A stretch of DNA of 64,000 nucleotides from JANQNX01 sp965601665 (GTDB taxonomy: Bacteria; Pseudomonadota; Gammaproteobacteria; Eutrophobiales; Eutrophobiaceae): assembly GCA_965601665.1 (NCBI GenBank), contig OZ271833.1:2666001-2730000 (forward strand). The letters are read 5' to 3'. Every line of letters starts with the position of its first letter. Positions within the stretch are counted from its first letter, which is position 1. Positions 1 to 8,996 of the stretch are shown here, in pieces. Below the pieces are notes generated by a model. The model did not search any database. It was not told where the DNA came from and saw nothing but the letters and a program-made list of their open reading frames with translations. Position numbers and translations under genes: made by a program.

Positions 1-622
1 AACTCAATACGCCTGAAAGTTGCTGTGGCGTTACGCCCAGTTCCGCGAGGCGGGCGTTATTATATTCAACGAAAATGACTTCTTCCTGCGCACCGTGAAT
101 CTCAACCTTCGCAATATCTGAAAGCTTTAACAAGCGGTCACGAATATCATCGGCGATATCTTTTAACTCGACATAGCTAAAACCATCACCTGTCAGGGTA
201 TAGACGCTACCAAACACATCACCAAATTCATCATTAACTTCGGGTGGCTGTATACCTTCTGGCAGGTCTGATTCAATATCTTGAACCTTGCGACGCAGGT
301 CATCGAATATCGGTCGCATGTTCTTGTAAGATTCAAGAAAGTTGACATTAATAATCGAGATGCCGGTGCGTGATTCACTGGTGATGTAATCAATTTCGGG
401 CATTTCCTGCACTTTTTTCTCGATCTTGTCAGTGACGAGTAACTCGACTCGCTCGGGGTTGGCGCCCGGAAACTGCGTGGTAATGACGGCGGTGCGAATG
501 ATAAAACCGGGATCTTGCGCCTTGGGTAATTGGACAAAGGCAATCAGGCCACTGATCACGAGGATAGAGACGAGGATAATCGTAACCCGATTATATCGAA
601 ATGCCGCTTGTGTCAGGTTCAT
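1..622 (-). CDS. RND-family efflux permease, N-terminal part (runs off window)
   Basis: The minus-strand frame opens with ATG at 622 and stays open to the window edge, giving about 207 residues. It begins with a short cytoplasmic helix and the first membrane segment (about residues 12-30), followed by the LPKAQDPGF-type segment and periplasmic porter sequence with FPGANPERVE, both typical of AcrB/MexF-type resistance-nodulation-division transporters. It starts two bases after the membrane-fusion-protein stop, so it is the last visible gene of an MFP-RND operon. It should form the proton-driven inner-membrane pump of a tripartite exporter. The substrate cannot be told from this fragment. Confidence 0.9.
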   Translation of the reverse strand, partial: MNLTQAAFRYNRVTIILVSILVISGLIAFVQLPKAQDPGFIIRTAVITTQFPGANPERVELLVTDKIEKKVQEMPEIDYITSESRTGISIINVNFLESYKNMRPIFDDLRRKVQDIESDLPEGIQPPEVNDEFGDVFGSVYTLTGDGFSYVELKDIADDIRDRLLKLSDIAKVEIHGAQEEVIFVEYNNARLAELGVTPQQLSGVLS

Positions 623-624
623 GG

Positions 625-1716
625 CTAATCAATCATGACTTTCAGGCCCGGCCTGATAAAACTGATCCCGGCAACAACGACTTTATCGCCAGCTTCGATG
701 CCTTTCATGATTTCCAGACCCTTGGTGGTTAACTCACCTGTATCAACTGACATTCTCGCGATTACGCCGACGCCTGTTTCAGGTGTTTCGTTGACAACAA
801 ATACGTAGCGTCCGTTTACATCCTCGCCGACTGCTACCGCAGGCAATATGAACTCCGCCGATGATTCATTCATATCAAACGCGAACGAAACCTCTGCAGC
901 CAGGCCGGAGCGTAAACCGTTTTTCGCGTCCGTTAATTCCACGGTAACCGGGTAGGTAGTGCCTGTCGTTGATGCCACACCCACTTCCTTGACGATCGCT
1001 TCCCAACTACGCCCGGGTTTGGAACTGAAGCTGACACTCGCGGCCATGCCTTTCTCTACACGCGATATCATGCTTTCGGGTACGTCAAGCTCGACTTCCA
1101 GTTGTTCGCCACAGGTAACGGCAACAATCGTCTGGCCGGCAGTGATATTTTCATTAACCTCGGCAAGCACGTCAGCCACGCCGCATGCCCGTGACGCCCG
1201 TAACTTGGTATAAGAAACATTGAGCTTTGCGAGTTCAAGTGCCTGTTTGGCGGCGCTGACCTGCGCCTCGCTGGACTCCGCGTTGGCCCGGGCCGAGTCC
1301 AGTTCATTGCGTGATACATTGTTGTTTTCATACAGCCCTTTTACGCGTTCAAAATTGGCCATGGCATTGCGCAACGTTGCTTCGGTCTGGGCCAGGCTGG
1401 CCTTTGCCTGTTGTGCTTCCAACCGGTATTGCGCCGGGTCGATAGTCGCAATCAGCTGTTTTGCTGCCAGCTGATCACCGACCTCGACCGGTAATGATTG
1501 AATAGGACCGGATACCCGGAAACTGAGGTTCGATTCCTGGCCAGCGCGCGATAACCCGGAGTAGGTTCTGACCGTTGCTGATTCTATCGACTTAACAGTG
1601 GTATAGCGCACAGGCCTCAATGGCTGTTCCGAATCGCTCGCTGTCTCGCTATCGCTGCCGCAGGCGGATAAGGTCAGTGTTATGGATGTAGTTAAAATGA
1701 AAAATAATTGTTTCAT
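625..1716 (-). CDS. RND efflux membrane fusion protein (periplasmic adaptor lipoprotein)
   Basis: This 363-residue protein starts with a lipoprotein signal (LTLSAC, Cys at residue 19), so it is probably anchored to the inner membrane facing the periplasm. A biotinyl/lipoyl-like half-motif, a long Ala/Gln/Glu-rich helical hairpin (about residues 95-170), the second lipoyl half and beta-barrel follow in HlyD/AcrA order. The frame extends upstream of 1716, but the start at 1716 places the signal peptide correctly. It bridges the RND pump downstream and the TolC-type protein upstream. The family is clear; the substrate is unknown. Confidence 0.88.
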   Translation of the reverse strand: MKQLFFILTTSITLTLSACGSDSETASDSEQPLRPVRYTTVKSIESATVRTYSGLSRAGQESNLSFRVSGPIQSLPVEVGDQLAAKQLIATIDPAQYRLEAQQAKASLAQTEATLRNAMANFERVKGLYENNNVSRNELDSARANAESSEAQVSAAKQALELAKLNVSYTKLRASRACGVADVLAEVNENITAGQTIVAVTCGEQLEVELDVPESMISRVEKGMAASVSFSSKPGRSWEAIVKEVGVASTTGTTYPVTVELTDAKNGLRSGLAAEVSFAFDMNESSAEFILPAVAVGEDVNGRYVFVVNETPETGVGVIARMSVDTGELTTKGLEIMKGIEAGDKVVVAGISFIRPGLKVMID

Positions 1717-1738
1717 GGGATAACCCTGTACTGAAGAA

Positions 1739-4141
1739 CTATTGATTCCTTGTTTGATAGTAAATGTCCAGTGCCTCATACCAGATATCAAACCCGTCCG
1801 GGTTGAGCAGTAAGTCAAAATTGGCGACAGCGCGCTGTATCTCTATCCAGTCAATCATAAATGAATACTGGGCCTCAACAGCAGATAAATTGGCTGCCAG
1901 TGATGCGTCCTGGGCATTAATCACGTCGGTAATCGATAGTATGCCCTTGGAGTAGGAGTCGGTGACGAGCTGCAGGTTTTCAGCTGCCGCTTCGGCAGCG
2001 CTTTGTGACAGGCGTATGGCAGGGTAACTCCCGTTAGCCTGCTGTATCGACGTTAATACCCGTGCCTCAACCTGCTGCCGAATGTTCTCGCGCTGGTAGC
2101 GGTTTTGTATCAGTGCGTTGTTTGCCCTCGAAACTTCTACTCGACGAACGCCACCAGCGAATATCGGGATGGATGCCTGTACACCAACGGACCATTCTTC
2201 ATCAAACAGGTTAGGGTTATTGTCACCTGCGCCGCCGCGCTCAATGTTTCGACCATACTGGGTGTTGAGTTGCAGATCAGGAATATAGTAAGCGCGCTCT
2301 GCCGCCAGCACCTCACGCTCATTTGACGCAATCACAAAATCAGTTTGTTCGAGCTCAGGCGCATTATCTATCGCCCTGGCGATTTCAAACTCGGTAAAGA
2401 TCTGGAAACTGTATGGGTTGTCAAAAAAACGCTTGAATCGATCGCTGTTAAGCAACTGGAGTAATTCGGCGATCCCGTTGTCGTTGATCGCAATCTCTTC
2501 AATCAGACTTATGTTCAACTGGCGTTTTAACTCGGTTTCCGCCTGCTCACGCTGGGCGCGGGCGAGATATAAATTCTGACGATCGGTAGCAATCTGGCTT
2601 TGCCAACGCAACACCTCGGAACGGTCTGTGTAGCCGATTTTTAACCTTGATTCGGCCAGTTCCAGGTTTGCCTCGGATACATACAGGTTGGATTGTCGAA
2701 CTTTTTCAGTCGCTCGTGCCAGCAGGGATTGCAGGTAAGCGGTTGCTCCGGCACTGATTACATCGAGTATGGCTGTTTTTAACTCAGACCCTGCAGCCTG
2801 TTCCAGCAGCTGGGCCACGTCGTAATCTGATTTTAACGATTCTGAATAAATCACCTGGCTCGCGGAAACGTCAGTGTCAGAGCTCCTTTGCGCCTGTGTT
2901 AACCCGGCACGGTCTGCGTCAATTTGCGTGGTACCGGCACTGATATTGATTTGCGGTAGTAACTGTGAGCGCCTGGCGGAAACCGTGTTCCTCGATAACT
3001 CGAGATCAAGTTCTTGTACCTTTAACCCGAGGTTTTGGTTAATAGCGAGTTCTATGGCCTCTATCAGACCCAGCTGCGTTTTGCCAGACAGCGTGTCTGT
3101 ATAAAGTAAATCTGATGTTTCAAGCTGCGCCCAGCGTGGGGAGAAGTTAATAGCACGTGCCGTCTGCATGTTGATCGCCATCTTTGGTGTTTGATCAATT
3201 TCCACCTTCAATGCCGACGCATTCGTGCCAAGTAGCAGGCTTTGTATGTTCAATGCAATGCGTCTAGCGTAGCGTAAGCTATCAATGTCACGGCCACTTA
3301 ACGTGGCCAATATACCCAGATCCAGATCACGGCGACCGAGTAATGAAAAGCTCGGTAATTGTTTCTGTATGAGTGAGTCGCTAAGTTGTCTGAATTTCTC
3401 CTCATTAAAACGCAATAGCGGCGGCAAATAAACAGCGTCAATCGTAGCTGGCATGGAATTAATTGCTTCAAGCAGATTATCAGTTACGGGTAACAGATTG
3501 ATGTTGAAATTGAGCCGTTGTTGAACGCTATAGGTAGCGTTTCTTAATTCAGGCAAGGCATCAAGAAACAATTTGTCAACAATGATGGCCAGTTCCGAGA
3601 ACGGTTTGAGCTTGTAAAATTCTTCCAGGTCTTCGCCAACTGTCCGATTGTCGCTGATGTAGACATAATTATGTTTGCCGCTTGCCCCGTTATCATAAGG
3701 GAGCCCTTGCAAGATGCGGTCAGCAATAATCGTAGCTATAACAGGCTTGTCCAGTGATTTTATTTGCGCCGCCTCATGTGAAACGACAAGACCATGCGCG
3801 ATGATAATATCAATTTCATTATCATTAAGTGCTGTGTCCAACGCACCTTTAATATCGTCTATATTCCAGTTTCCATGGGTTAATTTTTCCTTCGGAAAAA
3901 CGATCCTGAATTCATTTCCCGCCAGCTCGGTTACTTCATCGATTATCTCGGCCAGAGGCAGGATTTCACGTTCTATCGGGCCATCGAATATGACGCCAAT
4001 AGTAGTGATTTCGTCACTTTCGGCATGTGCAACTGAAACAATAAACAAGCAAGCCGGTAGGGCGCCAATACCAATTAGCAATAATGCCTTGCTGGTATTA
4101 ATTGTGAGATTTGCCAGCGTATTCACGAAGTGGTTAAACAA
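1739..4141 (-). CDS. Fusion protein: substrate-binding-protein-like domain plus TolC outer-membrane efflux channel
   Basis: This 800-residue protein has a signal peptide ending VAHA near residue 40. Residues about 46-345 look like a periplasmic binding protein of the ABC_sub_bind/TrpX type: an IGVIFDGP strand, IIIAHGLVVS, KPVIATIIAD and VDAVYLPP-like segments in alternating alpha/beta order. From about residue 355 it is a TolC/OEP protein with two long helical hairpin repeats (LNTQYGRN, SVGVQASIPIFAGG) and the usual C-terminal half. Ordinary TolC proteins are 420-500 residues, so the N-terminal half is extra. It is the promoter-proximal gene of the RND operon. The binding domain may sense or deliver a ligand to the exporter (inference). 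See findings. Confidence 0.8.
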   Translation of the reverse strand: MFNHFVNTLANLTINTSKALLLIGIGALPACLFIVSVAHAESDEITTIGVIFDGPIEREILPLAEIIDEVTELAGNEFRIVFPKEKLTHGNWNIDDIKGALDTALNDNEIDIIIAHGLVVSHEAAQIKSLDKPVIATIIADRILQGLPYDNGASGKHNYVYISDNRTVGEDLEEFYKLKPFSELAIIVDKLFLDALPELRNATYSVQQRLNFNINLLPVTDNLLEAINSMPATIDAVYLPPLLRFNEEKFRQLSDSLIQKQLPSFSLLGRRDLDLGILATLSGRDIDSLRYARRIALNIQSLLLGTNASALKVEIDQTPKMAINMQTARAINFSPRWAQLETSDLLYTDTLSGKTQLGLIEAIELAINQNLGLKVQELDLELSRNTVSARRSQLLPQINISAGTTQIDADRAGLTQAQRSSDTDVSASQVIYSESLKSDYDVAQLLEQAAGSELKTAILDVISAGATAYLQSLLARATEKVRQSNLYVSEANLELAESRLKIGYTDRSEVLRWQSQIATDRQNLYLARAQREQAETELKRQLNISLIEEIAINDNGIAELLQLLNSDRFKRFFDNPYSFQIFTEFEIARAIDNAPELEQTDFVIASNEREVLAAERAYYIPDLQLNTQYGRNIERGGAGDNNPNLFDEEWSVGVQASIPIFAGGVRRVEVSRANNALIQNRYQRENIRQQVEARVLTSIQQANGSYPAIRLSQSAAEAAAENLQLVTDSYSKGILSITDVINAQDASLAANLSAVEAQYSFMIDWIEIQRAVANFDLLLNPDGFDIWYEALDIYYQTRNQ

Positions 4142-4343
4142 AATACTAACATCCCGGGTTGTATTGATAAGGGGAATTGTCGCTATTCATCGCATTTTAT
4201 CAGCAGCATACATAGAGTGCTAACTTCCCATTTTTAATCACATTTTGTAATTTATTAAAGCATAACAATAAAAAGACCGATAAATTTGATAAGAGAAGAG
4301 GGTGGATGAGGTTTTTTAAGAGATTGTAACCGGAGGTAACACC

Positions 4344-4973
4344 ATGACGCAGTCAGTAGATAACGTCAATTTAATTACCGCAAACAATGTGAATGAGTAT
4401 TTCAACGATGCCATTCAGACCGCAGTAGCCCATCAACATCTTTCCCGCAACGACGACACCATCGTCTATATTGTCAATATGCTTAGTCATTTTTCGCTGT
4501 CGGAAAATGTCTACGACGGTGATGAAATGGAAGGCCGTTCTATTAAGCCATTGGCCTTTATCTATAAAGAAGCGAACGAGGCACATTCCCAGGAAGAGCG
4601 TATCCAATGTTTACGAAAACTGGGTGACGTGGCCCTTTTTATTGCCGGCTTCTATTCCGGGAGCCTGAGTCGCGGCCTGGTCGGTGTCGATTATTTTGCC
4701 TCCATGGGAGGCGGTGCCTACAGCTCGCTGGCCGATAATGCGCAACGCTCGACTTATTACAAGACCCTTGGTGAGGTCTTCACAGATCTGTCTGAACATT
4801 TTCTGGACTACGTCGATGTGCTAATGGAGGTGCGTGATAACACCGAGGTCAAACAGGAGAGCAGCATCCTGTGTCTGTATGAAAGCTGGTTGAGTACTGG
4901 CAGTGACTATGCCAGAAAGCGGCTTGAGGAAAATGGCGTTTTAACTTTTCCGCTGGACAAACAAACGCACTAG
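4344..4973 (+). CDS. Conserved-type hypothetical protein, 209 aa
   Basis: I do not recognise a named family. The protein is soluble and mostly helical, without a signal peptide or membrane segment. It has an acidic N-terminal part and a Gly/Ser patch (GFYSGSLSRGL, ASMGGGAYSSL, about residues 104-130). A near-perfect ribosome site (GGAGGT, 6 nt before the ATG) indicates a well-expressed gene. It is followed 16 bp later by another unknown soluble gene of similar size on the same strand, so the two probably form an operon. Confidence 0.8.
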   Translation: MTQSVDNVNLITANNVNEYFNDAIQTAVAHQHLSRNDDTIVYIVNMLSHFSLSENVYDGDEMEGRSIKPLAFIYKEANEAHSQEERIQCLRKLGDVALFIAGFYSGSLSRGLVGVDYFASMGGGAYSSLADNAQRSTYYKTLGEVFTDLSEHFLDYVDVLMEVRDNTEVKQESSILCLYESWLSTGSDYARKRLEENGVLTFPLDKQTH

Positions 4974-4989
4974 GTGCTGCATTCAGACA

Positions 4990-5646
4990 ATGTCGCTTGA
5001 TTATTTCCAGGAACAGTTGCAGGGCATCTACGAGATCGATGTGCAACACCGTGCACATGATTTCCTGTTAACTGACGAGTTGATTGCCAACCAGTTGTCC
5101 GGTGCGGCCAATACCTGTAGTGCAAAAGAACGATTGCTAATTGCAGAATGTGATGATGGCCTGGATATCTCGCTGTATATTTCTGCAGAGGTCATGCAAT
5201 TGCTAGATGATGTTCATCCCACTGATTTATTACGCACCGGTCAGTATGCAGAATTTTGTCTAGTGCTTGAGGGCGTCAGCCACTTTTTATACCTGCTCTG
5301 GAATGCCAGGCATGATCGCCAGGTAACGTTGTTCGAGATGGAGCTGCAGGCCGAGATCGATAAGTTCGTTATGTTGAACAGTTTGAATCAGCATCATCAT
5401 GATATTGGCCTGGCGCCGGGTCACATTGGTGCCTGGCTATTCGAATCACATGGATATGATGATTGGCTCAATGTAGACGAAATGCAACGCTATATGCGCG
5501 CAAATTTCCTTGCCGGAAAATTTTGCCGGGGTCTGCAGCAACAGTTTCAATTAGCAGAGTTGCGGCAGGATTTGTTAAATGAGCTACGACGTTTTTACCG
5601 TTTTAGTCGTACTGAAAAAGAACGCTATATCAATCGCCTGAATTAA
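4990..5646 (+). CDS. Hypothetical protein, 218 aa, second gene of pair
   Basis: The function is not recognised. It is a soluble, helix-rich protein with many Leu, Gln and His residues, including QHHHD near residue 138, and a basic C-terminus (RRFYRFSRTEKERY). No signal peptide or membrane segment is visible. It lies 16 bp after the previous unknown gene and is followed by a structured non-coding element and the convergent rho gene. Confidence 0.78.
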   Translation: MSLDYFQEQLQGIYEIDVQHRAHDFLLTDELIANQLSGAANTCSAKERLLIAECDDGLDISLYISAEVMQLLDDVHPTDLLRTGQYAEFCLVLEGVSHFLYLLWNARHDRQVTLFEMELQAEIDKFVMLNSLNQHHHDIGLAPGHIGAWLFESHGYDDWLNVDEMQRYMRANFLAGKFCRGLQQQFQLAELRQDLLNELRRFYRFSRTEKERYINRLN

Positions 5647-5668
5647 TCAGGGCAATTATTATATAAAG

Positions 5669-5833
5669 TGGCGTAACGGGCGATGGCTATTCAAGGCAAA
5701 ATCAGAAAAGGAAATGGAGTGTACTGACAAGTACATGAGTATTGTTTTCTGATTTTAACGAAGAAGAGTCGAGCGCACACCTACATGGATGTCGGTGTTA
5801 GAGCGAGGCAGGAAGCTAAAGCCGAGTAGCCAC
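5669..5833. repeat. Structured intergenic element with nested inverted repeats
   Basis: This gap between the 218-aa gene and rho holds nested palindromes. A perfect 12-bp arm pair (5698-5709 with 5745-5756, AAAATCAGAAAA and its complement) encloses a hairpin of 6-bp arms (5720-5725 / 5730-5735). A second hairpin at 5777-5798 has 10-bp arms with one mismatch and a 2-nt loop. An outer pairing (GGCTA 5685-5689 with TAGCC 5827-5831) could close the whole. There is no T-tract, so it is not a simple intrinsic terminator. It may be a dispersed intergenic repeat or the 3' ends of both convergent transcripts. Confidence 0.6.
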
Positions 5834-5836
5834 GTA

Positions 5837-7093
5837 TTAACGTTTCATTGCGTCGAAGAAGTCAGCGTTATTCTTCGTGCCCTTAAGTCTCTCCAGTAAA
5901 AATTCCATCGCCGCCAGCTCTTCCATTGGGTGCAGCAACTTGCGCAGGATCCACATCTTCTGCAGTTCGGCTTCATTGGTTAGCAATTCTTCTCGGCGTG
6001 TACCGGAGCGGTTGATATTAATAGCCGGATAAATACGTTTCTCGGCGATGGTTCTGTCCAGGTGCAGTTCCATGTTGCCGGTGCCCTTGAATTCCTCATA
6101 GATCACATCGTCCATACGCGAACCTGTATCGACCAGCGCCGTTGCAATAATCGTGAGACTGCCACCTTCCTCGATATTTCTGGCGGCACCAAAGAAGCGT
6201 TTTGGGCGCTGCAACGCGTTGGCATCAACACCACCGGTTAATACCTTCCCCGATGCAGGCACAACCGTGTTGTACGCACGTGCAAGGCGGGTAATAGAGT
6301 CAAGCAGGATGACCACATCCTTCTTGTGTTCAACCAGGCGCTTGGCACGTTCAATTACCATTTCAGCGACCTGCACGTGGCGGCTGGCTGGTTCATCAAA
6401 CGTGCTGGAAATTACCTCGCCCCTGACCGAGCGCTCCATTTCGGTTACTTCTTCAGGGCGTTCGTCAATGAGCAAAACGATGAGATGAACTTCAGGGTGG
6501 TTGTGGGTAATGGACTGGGCGATGCTCTGCAGGATCATGGTTTTACCGGCCTTCGGTGGAGAGACAATCAATCCACGTTGGCCTTTGCCTATCGGTGCTG
6601 CCAGGTCGATGATGCGCGGTGTCAAATCCTCTGTGCTGCCGTTACCGATTTCCAGTGTCAGGCGATCGTGCGCAAACAGCGGTGTCAGGTTTTCAAATAA
6701 GATCTTGTTCTTGGCTTTATCCGGCGATTCAAAGTTAATCTCGCTGATCTTCAACAACGCGAAATACCGCTCTCCGTCTTTGGGCGGTCGTATTTTCCCG
6801 GCGACGTTATCACCGGTGCGCAGGTTGAAACGACGAATCTGGCTGGGTGACACATAGATATCGTCCGGGCCTGCGAGGTAGGAACTGCCAGCAGAGCGGA
6901 GAAAACCGAAACCGTCCTGCAGGATTTCCAGCACACCGTCACCGTATATATCCTCGCCTTTTTTCGCCTGGGCTTTCAGGATTTCGAAGATGACATCTTG
7001 TTTTCTGGAGCGGGCTACATTGTCGAGGCCAAGGTCGGCGGAGAGGGAGACGAGTTCAGATGCGGGTTTTTGTTTGAGTTCAGTCAGATTCAT
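5837..7093 (-). CDS. rho: Transcription termination factor Rho
   Basis: This is a hexameric ATP-dependent RNA translocase that releases RNA polymerase. About 418 residues match Rho along the whole length: N-terminal helical domain starting MNLTELK, RNA-binding OB fold (GDGVLEILQDGFGFLRS, about residues 52-68), Walker A PPKAGKTM (about 179-186), LLIDERPEEV, the Q-loop region around VLTGGVDANAL and the R-loop around FKGTGNMELHL. An ATG two codons upstream (7099) is possible, but the family start is the second Met. Gene order with trxA and divergent rhlB is the classic gammaproteobacterial arrangement. Confidence 0.98.
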   Translation of the reverse strand: MNLTELKQKPASELVSLSADLGLDNVARSRKQDVIFEILKAQAKKGEDIYGDGVLEILQDGFGFLRSAGSSYLAGPDDIYVSPSQIRRFNLRTGDNVAGKIRPPKDGERYFALLKISEINFESPDKAKNKILFENLTPLFAHDRLTLEIGNGSTEDLTPRIIDLAAPIGKGQRGLIVSPPKAGKTMILQSIAQSITHNHPEVHLIVLLIDERPEEVTEMERSVRGEVISSTFDEPASRHVQVAEMVIERAKRLVEHKKDVVILLDSITRLARAYNTVVPASGKVLTGGVDANALQRPKRFFGAARNIEEGGSLTIIATALVDTGSRMDDVIYEEFKGTGNMELHLDRTIAEKRIYPAININRSGTRREELLTNEAELQKMWILRKLLHPMEELAAMEFLLERLKGTKNNADFFDAMKR

Positions 7094-7277
7094 GGGCATA
7101 TACGATTACACTAATCATTGAAACAGATTTTGTTGGATTCAACAGACGGATTGCGGCTGCTGATCAGAGTTCTTGTTACAGATAAAAGGGAGTTAGGTTG
7201 TACGAAAAGTTATTACTTTTTTATAAAACTAGCACGCGATCTGGGTTTCGTCCAGCTATATTTTTCCATTTATTCTG

Positions 7278-7604
7278 TTATATATTGCTGTCTATAAAGG
7301 CTTCCAGCTGCGATTTGGAAGCAGCGCCAACCTTGGTGGCAATGGCATCGCCATCTTTGAATAGAATCAATGTCGGGATACCACGTACGCCGTAACTGGA
7401 GGGTGTGTTCTGGTTATCATCGATATTTAACTTGGCGACCGTCAATTTATCCTTGTATTGTTCAGCCAGTTCGTCGAGGATAGGCGCGATCATTTTGCAG
7501 GGACCGCACCATTCGGCCCAAAAATCCAGGATAACGGGTTGTTCAGATTTAAGAACATCATCTTCAAAACTGGCATCAGTTACTTGAACTATATTTTCGC
7601 TCAT
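7278..7604 (-). CDS. trxA: Thioredoxin 1
   Basis: This 108-residue cytosolic dithiol-disulfide oxidoreductase has the complete thioredoxin fold and the active site WCGPCK near residues 32-37, plus the cis-proline loop GIPTL. Length and sequence are typical of bacterial TrxA. It lies upstream of rho on the same strand with a gap of about 180 bp and is divergent from rhlB. Confidence 0.97.
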   Translation of the reverse strand: MSENIVQVTDASFEDDVLKSEQPVILDFWAEWCGPCKMIAPILDELAEQYKDKLTVAKLNIDDNQNTPSSYGVRGIPTLILFKDGDAIATKVGAASKSQLEAFIDSNI

Positions 7605-7614
7605 TGATTCCTTG

Positions 7615-7640
7615 GTCTCATGTCAAAATTGGAATGAGAC
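7615..7640. promoter_or_regulatory. Inverted repeat in the trxA-rhlB divergent region
   Basis: GTCTCAT at 7615-7621 pairs perfectly with ATGAGAC at 7634-7640, 11 bases upstream of the trxA start. It could be a small operator or a hairpin in the trxA leader. No regulator is implied by the sequence itself. Confidence 0.3.
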
Positions 7641-7706
7641 ATTTCATCGAAATTAATCTGCAATTGCAAGCAAGAGTTAGAAACACAGGTACTCCAACAA
7701 AATAAC

Positions 7707-8996
7707 ATGGCAAAAAATACGACAGAAATGCCCGAATTTAGTGCATTTGATCTGGATCCAAAGCTACTCAATGTACTCGACGAGATCGGGTTCAAGCAAT
7801 GTACGCCGATACAGGCAGCCTGTCTGCCATTAGCGCTACAGGGCAAGGATATCGCAGGACAGGCGCAAACCGGTACCGGTAAAACTGCGGCGTTCCTGCT
7901 CTCAACATTTCATCATCTTCTGAACACCAAACCGGTTCGCGACAATACCACGTTGCGTGCCCTGGTCATCGCACCCACGCGCGAACTGGCTATACAGATT
8001 CATAAGGACGCCGAGGTTTTCAACCGTCATTGCAACCTGAAAACCGCGTTGGTTTACGGTGGTGTTGATTATGAAAAACAGAAAGCATCACTGGCGGACG
8101 GTGTCGACCTGTTGATTGGTACGCCGGGTCGACTTATCGATTATTTCAAACAGCGCGTGTTTAATTTCAGGGACGTCGAGATTGTTGTGCTGGATGAGGC
8201 CGATCGCATGTTCGACCTCGGCTTTATCAGTGATATTCGCTATATGCTAAGGCGCATGCCCAAGCCAGAGAAACGTATCAACATGCTGTTCTCCGCCACG
8301 CTGTCTTTCCGGGTCATGGAGTTGGCCTACGAGCACATGAACAGCCCGGAACTGGTCAAGATTAATCCCGAGCAGGTGACAGCAGACAAGGTATCGCAAA
8401 CGCTTTATCACGTTGCCAATGATGAAAAAATTCCGCTATTACTGGGATTGTTAAAGAAAACCGATCCGACGCGAACGATCGTGTTCGTGAATACCAAGCG
8501 CTCTGCTGAAAAAGTCTGGTCTTACCTGGAAGGTAACGAGATACATGCGGCTATATTGTCGGGTGACGTACCGCAAAAGAAACGCCAGCGATTATTCAAT
8601 GAATTTTCTATTGGCGATGTAAAAGTGCTGGTGGCTACAGACCTCGCAGCCAGGGGTTTGCACATTCCGGATGTCAGTCACGTGTTTAATTATGATCTAC
8701 CGCAGAATGCAGAGGATTATGTGCATCGTATTGGCCGTACAGCGCGTGCCGGCGCCAGTGGCGACGCTGTCAGTTTTGGCTGCGAGGAATTTATCTACTC
8801 GCTGATGGATATCGAGGAGCTGATTGGTTACCCGATTCCGGTGGAATCCATCACAGAGGATTTACTGGTTGAACCTGCAGCGCCGGTCAAGCGGCGCCAT
8901 CACAAGCAACAGGTACACAAGAAAAAACGCGGTGCTGGCAAACCGCGACAGCGGCGCCAGGGCAGCAGGAGAAAATCTACGCCAGCCTCTGACTGA
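7707..8996 (+). CDS. rhlB: ATP-dependent RNA helicase RhlB
   Basis: This 429-residue DEAD-box helicase unwinds structured RNA, in enterobacteria as part of the RNase E degradosome. Visible motifs are the Q motif (CTPIQ), motif I AQTGTGKT, Ia PTRELA, II DEAD, III SAT, then VFVNTKR, ATDLAARGLHIP and HRIGRTAR. The C-terminus is a basic RNA-binding tail rich in Lys/Arg/Gln. Position divergent from trxA-rho supports RhlB rather than RhlE or SrmB. Its 3' end overlaps the convergent esterase gene by 20 bp. Confidence 0.95.
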   Translation: MAKNTTEMPEFSAFDLDPKLLNVLDEIGFKQCTPIQAACLPLALQGKDIAGQAQTGTGKTAAFLLSTFHHLLNTKPVRDNTTLRALVIAPTRELAIQIHKDAEVFNRHCNLKTALVYGGVDYEKQKASLADGVDLLIGTPGRLIDYFKQRVFNFRDVEIVVLDEADRMFDLGFISDIRYMLRRMPKPEKRINMLFSATLSFRVMELAYEHMNSPELVKINPEQVTADKVSQTLYHVANDEKIPLLLGLLKKTDPTRTIVFVNTKRSAEKVWSYLEGNEIHAAILSGDVPQKKRQRLFNEFSIGDVKVLVATDLAARGLHIPDVSHVFNYDLPQNAEDYVHRIGRTARAGASGDAVSFGCEEFIYSLMDIEELIGYPIPVESITEDLLVEPAAPVKRRHHKQQVHKKKRGAGKPRQRRQGSRRKSTPASD

